23,393 bases of DNA from the IMG/VR virus record IMGVR_UViG_3300025879_000113, positions 1-23,393 of that record, one strand, 5' to 3'. This document shows positions 7,370-15,231 of the stretch, piece by piece. Under the pieces are notes generated by a model. The model worked only from the letters and a program-made list of their open reading frames with translations. It was not told the origin of the DNA and searched no databases. The translations under genes and the position numbers were made by a program. This DNA is from a virus. Within the stretch, counting starts at the first letter, position 1. The number at the start of each line of letters is the position of its first letter.

Positions 7370-10051
7370 ATGGCTGAAGAAAGGACGTACTACTACACTC
7401 CGGGGAGTTATGAAGGTGATGCTGAGAACATCATTAACAACGTGGAGAACACCAACCCCAATGCAACAGTAGAAGAGATCCGTACGGACTGGGACAACAA
7501 CCCTAATCTGCAAGACGCTTTTGGTGACTTCGATAACTACATTGCGTACCTCGATGAACGCCAAGACCTTATCGATTCTGGTGACCTTGATCCCGAATGG
7601 TGGACGCTATCCAGAGAAGAGAACATCGTTGGCGAGAGGGGTGACACCTTCGAGGGTATGGCGGCTGAAGACGGCGGTACGTATACGCCTAATCTTGACT
7701 TCAGTGGTGTTGCCAGTGAAGCTTTAGGCGATGGTACTATATCAGACATCCAAGGTGGCTTTGAAAACGCCGCTTTCGGCGGTCAGAACTTTGACGATTA
7801 CATGAGTGACACTGGTCAGGGTAACTACCAGGCCATGGGCGATAGAGAGTCCGAGCTGTTCAACAAGTACTCGACTAAGCCCATGGAGTTTACTGACGAA
7901 AAAGGCAACGAGTTTACATGGAACGGCTCTTCGTACGTAAAGACGTATTACTCTGACACGTCTGCTGGCTTGGGTGACTACTTTAAGGTTGCTGTTGGCA
8001 TTGGCCTTGGCATTGTTGTTGGCCCCGCAATTGGCCCTGCACTAGGACTTTCGGGAAGTGCTGCGGCTGCTGCTGGCGCTGCCATAACAAACATTGCTAC
8101 TCAAGCCATAATGACTGGATCAGTAGACCCTAAGCAGGCGTTAGTTTCTGCTGCCTTAGCTTATGGTGGAGCAGAGCTTGGAAAAGCTATGGAGGCTGCT
8201 ACCAAGTCTGGCGGTGTTTTAGCTGACGTTAATAATAGTGTTAATACTTTTGTAGAAACAGTGTCAGGCGGCAGCACCATTGCTGAAGCGGCTATAAAAG
8301 CTGGAGGCATTAGCGCATTAACTCAAATAGTAGTTAATGGCGAGGTTGATTTAAAGCAAGCTGCACTTGCAGCCGCTTTAGCTGGTGGAGCACAGGCACT
8401 TACAGAGTTTAGAGCAAGCCTTGAAGAGTTTGATTTTGCCTCTGACGAGCAGTGGGATACTACCTTTGAAGAGATTGATGCCGAGCTAGAGGCTGAAGGT
8501 CTTGTTGAGATAACGCCTACTGGTGAATACAAAGACGTACCGGATAGCGTGCAGGATACGCTAGACAAATCAGATAAAGATTATGGTGGCTTTGAAGAGC
8601 CCCCTGAAAGCTTAGAAGCTGATTCAGAATTATTTAATGGCGACCCAGAACTAATGGGTCCGCCAGAAGGCGATGATCTTGTTTACCGAGACTCTGGCGC
8701 TTTTATTGATTCCGAAGGAAACTCAGTTGATAACGTAACTTACAGTCTTGAAAAAGATTCCTATGTTGATGCAATAACAGGCGAAACAGTTACTCTTCAA
8801 ACAGACGATGGCGTTTATGATTTAGACGGCAATTTATATGCGTATCAAGAAGACGGCCAATGGTTTAGAGGAGACGGCACTCTTATAGATGACCCAAGAG
8901 TTGTTGATGAGTTAGTTAATATATCTCAAGAAAGTGGGGTTGCTGGTGAAATAGAAAATCTTAAAGCGCCAGAAGGATTAATGGACGGCTCGACAGAGTT
9001 TATTGATACAGAATCCGGGGCTGTATATGAAGCAGAAGGCAATCAAATATTTGATGACATAAATAACACGCCAAAAGACCTTGGGCCAGCGCAGTACAGC
9101 GGAACAATAAAAAGCCTTGATGGTGACTACGACGTTTATTACAACCCTGAAACTAATAAAACTTATTTAGTTAGCAAAAGCGATCCAACGCAAGTTCAGC
9201 AAATTACTCAAGAACAACTTGAGCAAATGACTCAATCACAAACAGAAAGTGTAGTAGAAGGCGCTATGCCTGACGTTGAAACTACCGATCCTGGCGGTGG
9301 TGGCGTTACGGAGTCTACCGGCGGGACTCCAGGCGGCGGTCCAGCAGGAGGCGCAGATCAAACATCTGGCGTTCCCGGAGATGATTTAGGAATCAACTTG
9401 GGAGGAACAGCAACAGGCGGAGCCGCAACGGAGCAAGAGAGTACAGAGTCAACAACACAACAAGAAGATCAACAGCAAAGCGTTGCAGAGGATAAAGAAG
9501 ACCCTGATCAAGTTTTAGATGCGGATGGAGATGTTGAAACAGACACAACAGAAGATCCAGGAAATACTTCGGGTGGCCTTCTTACCTTTGGTGGCGGATC
9601 AACTTCTGGTGGATCGGAGTCTGGCGAGTCAGGCGGACCAGCAGGAGGCGGCGGTACAGGCGAGGGAGATCAAACAGGCGGTGGCGGAGAAGGCGGTGAT
9701 AGCGGTCAAAACGAGGGTGCTGGCGGTGGTGGTGATGGTGCTGGTACTGGCGCTGGTGCTGGCGATGATGGCGGTACGGGCGGCGGTGAAGGCGGTGGAG
9801 AAGGCGAGGGAACTGGTGGTGGAGAGGGCGATGGCTCTGGCGGTGAAGGCGGTGCAGGTGGTGGATCTACTCCTGGCTCAGGCGGAATGCTTGGCGGTGA
9901 AGGTAAGTTTAGTCCTTTTTACTCTGGTATTTCTTACGGCCCACTTGATATACCTGCTTTAATTCAACAGCAACAAGTTGATACTCTGCCTGCTCAAAAG
10001 GTTTATGAAAGCATGAGCATAACTAAAGGTTTATTTGGTGATCTTATATGA
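7370..10051 (+). CDS. Large modular virion-associated protein of unknown function
   Basis: 893 residues in visible blocks. 1-200 is acidic and aromatic. 203-240 is hydrophobic (VAVGIGLGIVVGPAIGPALG and an Ala run) and could insert in a membrane. 240-350 contains two similar segments (GSVDPKQALVSAALAYGGAE and GEVDLKQAALAAALAGGAQA), an internal duplication. 360-640 is acidic and beta-like, with DG.Y.L.G.LYAYQEDGQW-type repeats. 641-843 is an extreme Gly/Glu/Ser/Asp linker. The last 50 residues (FSPFYSGISYGPLDIPALIQ to KGLFGDLI) look folded again. It lies between holin and adaptor in the late operon and ends in an ATGA overlap with the adaptor gene, so a structural or ejected role is likely. I do not recognise a family, and there is no catalytic motif. 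Confidence 0.65.
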   Translation: MAEERTYYYTPGSYEGDAENIINNVENTNPNATVEEIRTDWDNNPNLQDAFGDFDNYIAYLDERQDLIDSGDLDPEWWTLSREENIVGERGDTFEGMAAEDGGTYTPNLDFSGVASEALGDGTISDIQGGFENAAFGGQNFDDYMSDTGQGNYQAMGDRESELFNKYSTKPMEFTDEKGNEFTWNGSSYVKTYYSDTSAGLGDYFKVAVGIGLGIVVGPAIGPALGLSGSAAAAAGAAITNIATQAIMTGSVDPKQALVSAALAYGGAELGKAMEAATKSGGVLADVNNSVNTFVETVSGGSTIAEAAIKAGGISALTQIVVNGEVDLKQAALAAALAGGAQALTEFRASLEEFDFASDEQWDTTFEEIDAELEAEGLVEITPTGEYKDVPDSVQDTLDKSDKDYGGFEEPPESLEADSELFNGDPELMGPPEGDDLVYRDSGAFIDSEGNSVDNVTYSLEKDSYVDAITGETVTLQTDDGVYDLDGNLYAYQEDGQWFRGDGTLIDDPRVVDELVNISQESGVAGEIENLKAPEGLMDGSTEFIDTESGAVYEAEGNQIFDDINNTPKDLGPAQYSGTIKSLDGDYDVYYNPETNKTYLVSKSDPTQVQQITQEQLEQMTQSQTESVVEGAMPDVETTDPGGGGVTESTGGTPGGGPAGGADQTSGVPGDDLGINLGGTATGGAATEQESTESTTQQEDQQQSVAEDKEDPDQVLDADGDVETDTTEDPGNTSGGLLTFGGGSTSGGSESGESGGPAGGGGTGEGDQTGGGGEGGDSGQNEGAGGGGDGAGTGAGAGDDGGTGGGEGGGEGEGTGGGEGDGSGGEGGAGGGSTPGSGGMLGGEGKFSPFYSGISYGPLDIPALIQQQQVDTLPAQKVYESMSITKGLFGDLI
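9293..9897 (+). repeat. GGN-rich low-complexity linker coding repeat
   Basis: About 600 bases dominated by GGC/GGT/GGA with GAG/GAA encode the Gly/Glu-rich linker of the 893-residue protein. The density rises towards the 3' end (9650-9890). Such a tract is prone to slippage, and its length probably varies between relatives. Confidence 0.7.
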
Positions 10052-10731
10052 CATATTTAGATTTGGTAAATAACGTCTTACGTAGAATGCGTGAGGACGA
10101 GGTTGCTAGTGTGTCTGAGTCTTCCTACAGCAAGTTAGTCGGTGACTTTGTTAATGACGCAAAACAATTTGTAGAGTCTGCGTGGGACTGGTCTGCTTTA
10201 CGTACCACAATAACAATTACCACTACGCCAGGAGTTTTTAACTACTCACTTCTTGGCAGTCAAAACAAAATAAATGTATTAGATGTGATAAACGATACCT
10301 CTAATAACTTTATGGATTACAAATCATCATCTTGGTTTAACAACACATTCCTTAATCAAACGCCTGGGTCTGGCTCGCCACAAAGCTATACCTTTAACGG
10401 CGTTAACGATGACGGGGATACTCAGATAGACATTTACCCAATACCAGACGCAGCTTATGACATAAGAGTTAACGTCATTCATCGTGGAACTATCTATGGC
10501 GAGAATCAACAGGTTATACGGCCAGAGATTTTATCTGCTGACTCAGATAAAGTAGTTATTCCGCACATGCCCGTTCTTCATATGGCTATTGCTTTGTTAG
10601 CCAGAGAGCGTGGTGAGACTGGCGGAACCAGTGCGGCAGAGTACTTTGGTATTGCTGATAAGTATATGTCTGATGCGATTGCTTTTGATGCACAGAAGCA
10701 CCCAGACGAAATTACTTGGTATGTTTCATAA
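10048..10731 (+). CDS. Head-to-tail adaptor (tail tubular protein A-like)
   Basis: 227 residues starting in an ATGA overlap. The N-terminus MTYLDLVNNVLRRMREDEVA, then YSKLVGDFVNDAKQFVESAW and DWSALRTTITI, is typical of the adaptor proteins that sit beneath the portal in short-tailed phages (T7 gp11-like role). The middle is beta-rich with DGDTQIDIYPIPDAAYDIRV, and the C-terminus is helical (MPVLHMAIALLARERGETGG, AEYFGIADKYM). It is directly followed by the nozzle gene, the conserved order in podoviruses. The role is to connect the portal ring to the tail nozzle and help retain DNA. Confidence is good because motif and gene order agree. Confidence 0.8.
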   Translation: MTYLDLVNNVLRRMREDEVASVSESSYSKLVGDFVNDAKQFVESAWDWSALRTTITITTTPGVFNYSLLGSQNKINVLDVINDTSNNFMDYKSSSWFNNTFLNQTPGSGSPQSYTFNGVNDDGDTQIDIYPIPDAAYDIRVNVIHRGTIYGENQQVIRPEILSADSDKVVIPHMPVLHMAIALLARERGETGGTSAAEYFGIADKYMSDAIAFDAQKHPDEITWYVS

Positions 10732-10740
10732 GAGGCGACT

Positions 10741-12363
10741 ATGGCTCAACCTTTACAGAGTATTAACTTAGTTGCTCCAGCGTTTAAGGGAGTTAACACA
10801 GAAGACTCTCCTTTAGCACAGGATCCCTCGTTTGCTGATATTGCGGACAACGCAGTTATTGACAAGCGTGGACGTATTGCTGCGCGTAAGGGATATAAAA
10901 CAATAACAACAAACAAGACCGAGCTTGGCAACGACCGCATTCATAAGATGAATTATTTTTATGACAACACGGGCGCTTCTGAGTTATTTAGCGTAGGAAA
11001 CAACAAGATACTTTCTGGCACAGATGTGCTGGTAGATGAGTCGCAGGATATTGTTAATAATGGATATTCAATATCTGCAAATAACTGGAAGATGGTTAAC
11101 TTCAACGAGAAAGCTTACTTCTTTCAGAGAGGTCACGAGCCATTAGTTTATGACAGCACCAATGGCTTGCGTACATTTGAAGATGCAACCGGATCACCAA
11201 CAAACTCTAACCTTTATTGTCACGAGGCAATAGGAGCTTATGGGCGTTTATGGGTAACGGACTCTGGCAGCAATAGGCAAACTATTTACTGGTCTGACTT
11301 ACTAATAGGTACTGACTTCTTTAATGGATCGTCTGGGTCTATTGATGTATCTAAGGTTTGGCCTGATGGTCACGATGAGATACGCGCCCTGGCAGCGCAC
11401 AACAACCTACTAATTGTATTTGGTAAGCACAGCATTATTGTTTACCAAGGCGCTAACTCGCCAGCCAATATGTCTCTAGCAGATACTATTGGTGGGCTTG
11501 GATGTATCTGCCGTAACTCAATCCAACACATAGGCAGCGATGTACTGTTCGTATCTAACTCTGGCTTACGTAGCTTTGGCAGGGTTGTGCAAGAAAAATC
11601 AATGCCTATATCAGACCTTAGCATTAGCATAAAGACTGAGTTTATCGAAGCTATTGAGAATAGGATTCAGCCTACGTCATCTATCTATAGCCCAGAGAAT
11701 TCTTTTTACTTAATTACGTTCCAAGAACAAAACATTACCTACTGTTTTGATTTAAAGACTCGACTAGAGAGTGGTGGGTATCGAGTAACGCGCTGGCCCT
11801 CTAGCATCTTTGCTGCATTTGAGAGAACGCCTGATGGAACTCTTTACGTTGGCAGTGCTAATGGTGTTGGGGAGTATGACGGGTATCAAGACAATGGTCA
11901 GCCTTATCGTTTTAGATACTACAGTCCAGGCTTAACATTTGGCGATCCTTCTAGCTTGAAGATACTAAAGAAGCTAAGACCAACTGTTGTTGGGGCTAAC
12001 AACTCTACCGTTGTTCTTTACTGGTCGTATGACTTAAGCGAAAACTACAAGAGTCAGGCGTATGTTACTGGCAACCAAGTCGCCTATTACTTTTCAGATC
12101 CAAGAGACTTAGATGTTATTGACCCAGCTACAAATGAAAACCTAAAGATATTTCAGAATGGTCTTGCACAGTTTCCAGATCCAGACGACACTCCTAACCC
12201 TAAGTTTTCTGAGTTTACAAGTGGTGTGCTAACGTCTAGAAGGGTAGTAAACGCCACAGGAAATGGCTCTATATTAACAATAGGAATGGAAGCAGACATT
12301 GATGGCTTCCCTTTATCACTACAAGAAATTAATGTACTAGTACTAATAGGTAAAACGATATGA
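10741..12363 (+). CDS. Tail nozzle (tail tubular protein B-like)
   Basis: 540 residues with AGAGG (10731-10735) 5 bases before the ATG. The start LQSINLVAPAFKGVNTEDSP, then ADIADNAVIDKRGRIAARKG, is the hallmark of nozzle/stabilisation proteins of short-tailed phages. The rest is beta-rich with repeated blade-like segments (NEKAYFFQRGHEPLVYDSTN, GRLWVTDSG, NNLLIVFGKHSIIVYQGANS, DGTLYVGSANGVGEYDGYQD), fitting the propeller fold of this group. It forms the tube through which DNA leaves and to which fibres attach. It ends in an ATGA overlap with the small fibre-anchor-like gene. Confidence 0.8.
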   Translation: MAQPLQSINLVAPAFKGVNTEDSPLAQDPSFADIADNAVIDKRGRIAARKGYKTITTNKTELGNDRIHKMNYFYDNTGASELFSVGNNKILSGTDVLVDESQDIVNNGYSISANNWKMVNFNEKAYFFQRGHEPLVYDSTNGLRTFEDATGSPTNSNLYCHEAIGAYGRLWVTDSGSNRQTIYWSDLLIGTDFFNGSSGSIDVSKVWPDGHDEIRALAAHNNLLIVFGKHSIIVYQGANSPANMSLADTIGGLGCICRNSIQHIGSDVLFVSNSGLRSFGRVVQEKSMPISDLSISIKTEFIEAIENRIQPTSSIYSPENSFYLITFQEQNITYCFDLKTRLESGGYRVTRWPSSIFAAFERTPDGTLYVGSANGVGEYDGYQDNGQPYRFRYYSPGLTFGDPSSLKILKKLRPTVVGANNSTVVLYWSYDLSENYKSQAYVTGNQVAYYFSDPRDLDVIDPATNENLKIFQNGLAQFPDPDDTPNPKFSEFTSGVLTSRRVVNATGNGSILTIGMEADIDGFPLSLQEINVLVLIGKTI

Positions 12364-12593
12364 GCAACTACACAGTATCAACGGACTTTGGAAACAAGGA
12401 CGAGCTTCCACCGGGAGATGCCGGTAAGATCATCCGTGGATCTGAGTTCAGTGAAGAATTTAATAACATTGCTACGGCCATTGCTACCAAGGCAGACCTA
12501 TCTGGTAATGTTAGTTTCTTAAATCAGGTTACAATCCCTACGTTAGTGCTGGGGACGTTATCTACAGGTACTATTGACGGAGGGTCATACTAA
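12360..12593 (+). CDS. Small fibre-anchor-like structural protein
   Basis: 77 residues, ATGA-coupled to the nozzle gene and TAATG-coupled to the next. The sequence SNYTVSTDFGNKDELPPGDA, then KIIRGSEFSEEFNNIATAIA, is a module I know from the N-termini of phage fibre and spike proteins. There it is followed by a long shaft, while here the protein stops after SLSTGTIDGGSY-like beta sequence. It may be a stand-alone connector between nozzle and fibres. The role is inferred from the module and the neighbouring nozzle gene. Confidence 0.6.
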   Translation: MSNYTVSTDFGNKDELPPGDAGKIIRGSEFSEEFNNIATAIATKADLSGNVSFLNQVTIPTLVLGTLSTGTIDGGSY

Positions 12594-14017
12594 TGTCCCA
12601 GCTTCCTATGAATTACAATCCGAATCAAGCGCCTCAACCGATGAGCAATTTTTCTCAAGAGGCTTCTCGTCAATCAGCAGGGGGCAGAGTTCCTTTTAAC
12701 TTAAACTCTTTGCCTGGAAATATTCCCCCACCAAACTTTGGTCAAATGAGTGGAGGTCAATTTCCTCAAATGGGTAGCGGCCAAACCTTTCAAATGGGTC
12801 TCGGCCAATCCCCCCAAATGAGTGGAGGTCAATTCCCTCAAATGGGTGGCAACCAGTTTGGTATATTACAGTCCATGCTTGGAGGTGGGCAAACTGGCGG
12901 ACAAATGAGTAGCGCCCCGTCTCCAAGGTTGCAAGCTTCTATGCAGACAGGCGGCCAAACTCCTACAATGGCCCCCGCCCAGCAACAGGCTCTTATGCAG
13001 TCACGAGGAGGAAGCTCAAACGCTGCTGCAAACGCTGCTTCTGCTGCTGCCGGAGGTGGAATTGTAGGCGCTATTACTGGGCTATTTGGTGACATCACTG
13101 GATCAGATATAGGAAAAGCCGCTATAGGAACGGCAGGATTAGCCGCTGTTAATAAGGCTTATGACGATCTTGGTGACATTGGTGATCGTGCATATTCAGG
13201 CGCTCAGGATGCAGCAGGAAAAGCTTTAGAGCAAACTCAATTTAAACCATTTAGTGTTACATCCAGTACTGGCGGAATGTTTAATGTTGGTGCCGATGGA
13301 AGCACAACTATGCAGCTTGGTCAGCAAGAGAAAGCCATCCAAGATGCGCTTATGGGTGACGCCGCTCAGCGAGCCTCTCAAGGATTTTCTGGTGATGCAG
13401 CTCAACAAGCAGCGAGCGGCCAGGCTTATGGTGTTGGCCAGCAGTTTATGGGTCAAGTTGGGCAGGATCAAACCCAAAGGCGCAATGATATTTATGGTGA
13501 CATACGTGCTATGCAAAGCCCTGAAGAAGAGCGTCAACGCATGGCTCTTGAAGAGCGGTTGTTTAGTCAAGGCCGTGGTGGTGTTGCAACAAATATGTAC
13601 GGTGGAACACCAGAGCAATTAGCAATGGCTAAGGCTCAGGCAGAATCCCAGAATCAAGCTTCACTAATGGCATCCCAGCAGGCGCAAGCAGAGCAGCTAC
13701 AGCAGGCAGAGATTGGTAATATGTATACCAACTTAGGATCGCAGCTTGGTGCTCGTGACATGGCTACACAGGCCGCACAGCAGCAGTTAGCAATGGGATC
13801 TTTGGCTGGTGCATATACGCCGCAATCTCAAATGAATGCACTACAGCAAGGCTCACAGCTATACTCTCAGCTTCAGCAGCGTGGTCAGTTGTCTGGTGCA
13901 GATTTGTACAACCAGTCATCTATGGGTGGTCTTGCTGCATTGCTGGGCGCTGGTCAGGGCCAAGCAAACCTTATGGGCGCTGTTGGAAGTGGCTTACTTT
14001 CTGGCCTGTTCAAGTAA
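12593..14017 (+). CDS. Internal virion/ejection-type protein, Gln/Gly-rich
   Basis: 474 residues beginning in a TAATG overlap. 1-50 is Pro/Asn-rich. 51-90 holds five copies of an eight-residue QM..GQ.P repeat. 142-190 has an Ala run and a hydrophobic stretch (GGGIVGAITGLFGDITG) that may meet a membrane. 215-260 includes QFKPFSVTSSTGG, and 300-365 has QSPEEERQRMALEERLFSQ followed by TNMYGGTPEQLAMAKAQAES, a pattern I know from structural proteins of marine phages. The rest is a Gln/Ala-rich helix ending in LMGAVGSGLLSGLFK. It is the first of three consecutive large internal-type genes after the nozzle, the usual place for proteins ejected with the DNA. The exact role is inferred. Confidence 0.7.
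   Translation: MSQLPMNYNPNQAPQPMSNFSQEASRQSAGGRVPFNLNSLPGNIPPPNFGQMSGGQFPQMGSGQTFQMGLGQSPQMSGGQFPQMGGNQFGILQSMLGGGQTGGQMSSAPSPRLQASMQTGGQTPTMAPAQQQALMQSRGGSSNAAANAASAAAGGGIVGAITGLFGDITGSDIGKAAIGTAGLAAVNKAYDDLGDIGDRAYSGAQDAAGKALEQTQFKPFSVTSSTGGMFNVGADGSTTMQLGQQEKAIQDALMGDAAQRASQGFSGDAAQQAASGQAYGVGQQFMGQVGQDQTQRRNDIYGDIRAMQSPEEERQRMALEERLFSQGRGGVATNMYGGTPEQLAMAKAQAESQNQASLMASQQAQAEQLQQAEIGNMYTNLGSQLGARDMATQAAQQQLAMGSLAGAYTPQSQMNALQQGSQLYSQLQQRGQLSGADLYNQSSMGGLAALLGAGQGQANLMGAVGSGLLSGLFK
12743..12862 (+). repeat. Five-copy 24-bp tandem repeat inside the ejection-protein gene
   Basis: Five consecutive 24-base units encode QMSGGQFP, QMGSGQTF, QMGLGQSP, QMSGGQFP and QMGGNQFG. Units 1 (12743-12766) and 4 (12815-12838) differ at a single, silent base, while the units between them are more diverged. 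That suggests a recent copying of a three-unit block. Confidence 0.9.
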
Positions 14018-14030
14018 TTAGGAGAATCAA

Positions 14031-15218
14031 ATGTCATTTGCATCAGGTTTAATAAATTCTCTAGCCAACCCTTCATACACCCAGGGTTTATTTAATCTCG
14101 GTCAGCAGGTAGGAGGTATGCCTGCTCGAAGAGAGGCCGCACAGTTTGATACAGAAGCAACCAAGACTCAGTATCAAGGCGAAGCCGCTGCCGAACAGGG
14201 TGACATTGCAGCCTTGTCTCAACGTAAGCAACAGTTGATTGGGATGCTTGATAGTGCGCCCAATGAAGAGGCAAGAACTAACTTAAAAAAAGCTATTGAA
14301 GAACTAAATGGCATGACAGCAAGCACGCAACAGCTTGCACAACAAAATAAAATCGACTCTGTTATAGAGATGGAAAGAGCTATCGAGGACGAGAATATAC
14401 CGATGGCCGCAAGGCAAGCTTTTGTTGACCGCATGGAAGTTCTTAACGGCGATCCAGATGTACGTGCGGGAGTTGCAAAAAAGAAGCGTGATACAAAATA
14501 TGCCGCCATTCAGTCTCGATTTGAAATGAATAAGGCAAAATTAAATGAAGAGGTAAGTCAGCTTGATTTGGCTGGTTATGGAACTGAGCAATTTGAACAA
14601 GTTTCAGCTAACGTTTCTCCTGGCGCTGTTCGATTAGCAGAAGAAAAGGCTTTAAAAAGAGAAGCTCTTGTAGCCGATTACGTAGAGCAAATTAATGATA
14701 GAACATGGAATGATGACAAGGCTCAAAAATTAAGAGATGCCGGTTACACGGTAAGTGGAGACAAAGTTAATGATAATAATATCTGGAGGGCGTTAGTTAA
14801 GGCGGACTTCAACAATGCATTATCAGAGATGGAAAACGAAGCAGGTCCTATAGATGAAGAAAAAGCAGAGTCTCTTGTTAAATTTACTTTAGAGGCTATA
14901 GCGGAAGCGGGGGATGTTCCATTTGAGGCTCCTTGGGCTGATGATATTGAAGAGTCTATTATGGAGGTAATGACACCAGAAGATAAAAGTGCTCTTGCCG
15001 CATTAGTAAAGGGGCAGAGTGCGGGCGTTGCCGTTCAGACTATATATGAATTCCTTAAAGAAAAGTTCCCTGATGCATGGAAAAAATCGGAAAGATTGTT
15101 AATGAAAAACAATGCTGAAATGAGGATTCTAGAAACTTTGCGTAAAAATAAATTAATAGATAACGATGAAAATAGAAGGCAGGTCAATCAAGCATTTAAA
15201 GACAAAGGATTAATATAA
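14031..15218 (+). CDS. Helical internal virion protein candidate
   Basis: 395 residues with a strong Shine-Dalgarno (TTAGGAG, 14018-14024) 6 bases before ATG. The N-terminus (SFASGLINSLANPSYTQGLF) is hydrophobic. About 40-200 is a long charged helix, probably coiled coil (ALSQRKQQLIGMLDSAPNEE, RFEMNKAKLNEEVSQLDLAG). The remainder is acidic and helical with no motif I recognise. Lying between two other internal-type proteins, it is likely part of the ejected core, like the helical middle protein of other podovirus internal sets. The second half of the gene is visibly AT-richer than the flanking genes. The function assignment is positional. Confidence 0.6.
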   Translation: MSFASGLINSLANPSYTQGLFNLGQQVGGMPARREAAQFDTEATKTQYQGEAAAEQGDIAALSQRKQQLIGMLDSAPNEEARTNLKKAIEELNGMTASTQQLAQQNKIDSVIEMERAIEDENIPMAARQAFVDRMEVLNGDPDVRAGVAKKKRDTKYAAIQSRFEMNKAKLNEEVSQLDLAGYGTEQFEQVSANVSPGAVRLAEEKALKREALVADYVEQINDRTWNDDKAQKLRDAGYTVSGDKVNDNNIWRALVKADFNNALSEMENEAGPIDEEKAESLVKFTLEAIAEAGDVPFEAPWADDIEESIMEVMTPEDKSALAALVKGQSAGVAVQTIYEFLKEKFPDAWKKSERLLMKNNAEMRILETLRKNKLIDNDENRRQVNQAFKDKGLI

Positions 15219-15231
15219 GGCTGCCAATAAA

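Noticed and set aside
9519-9962. 147-codon plus-strand frame in the Gly-rich tract
   Set aside because: It arises from the repeat tract read in another frame. No ribosome site, and the 893-residue frame continues through to a coupled stop.
13226-13622. Overlapping open frames on both strands inside the 474-residue protein gene
   Set aside because: Both are shadows. The main frame carries recognisable motifs across the same bases.
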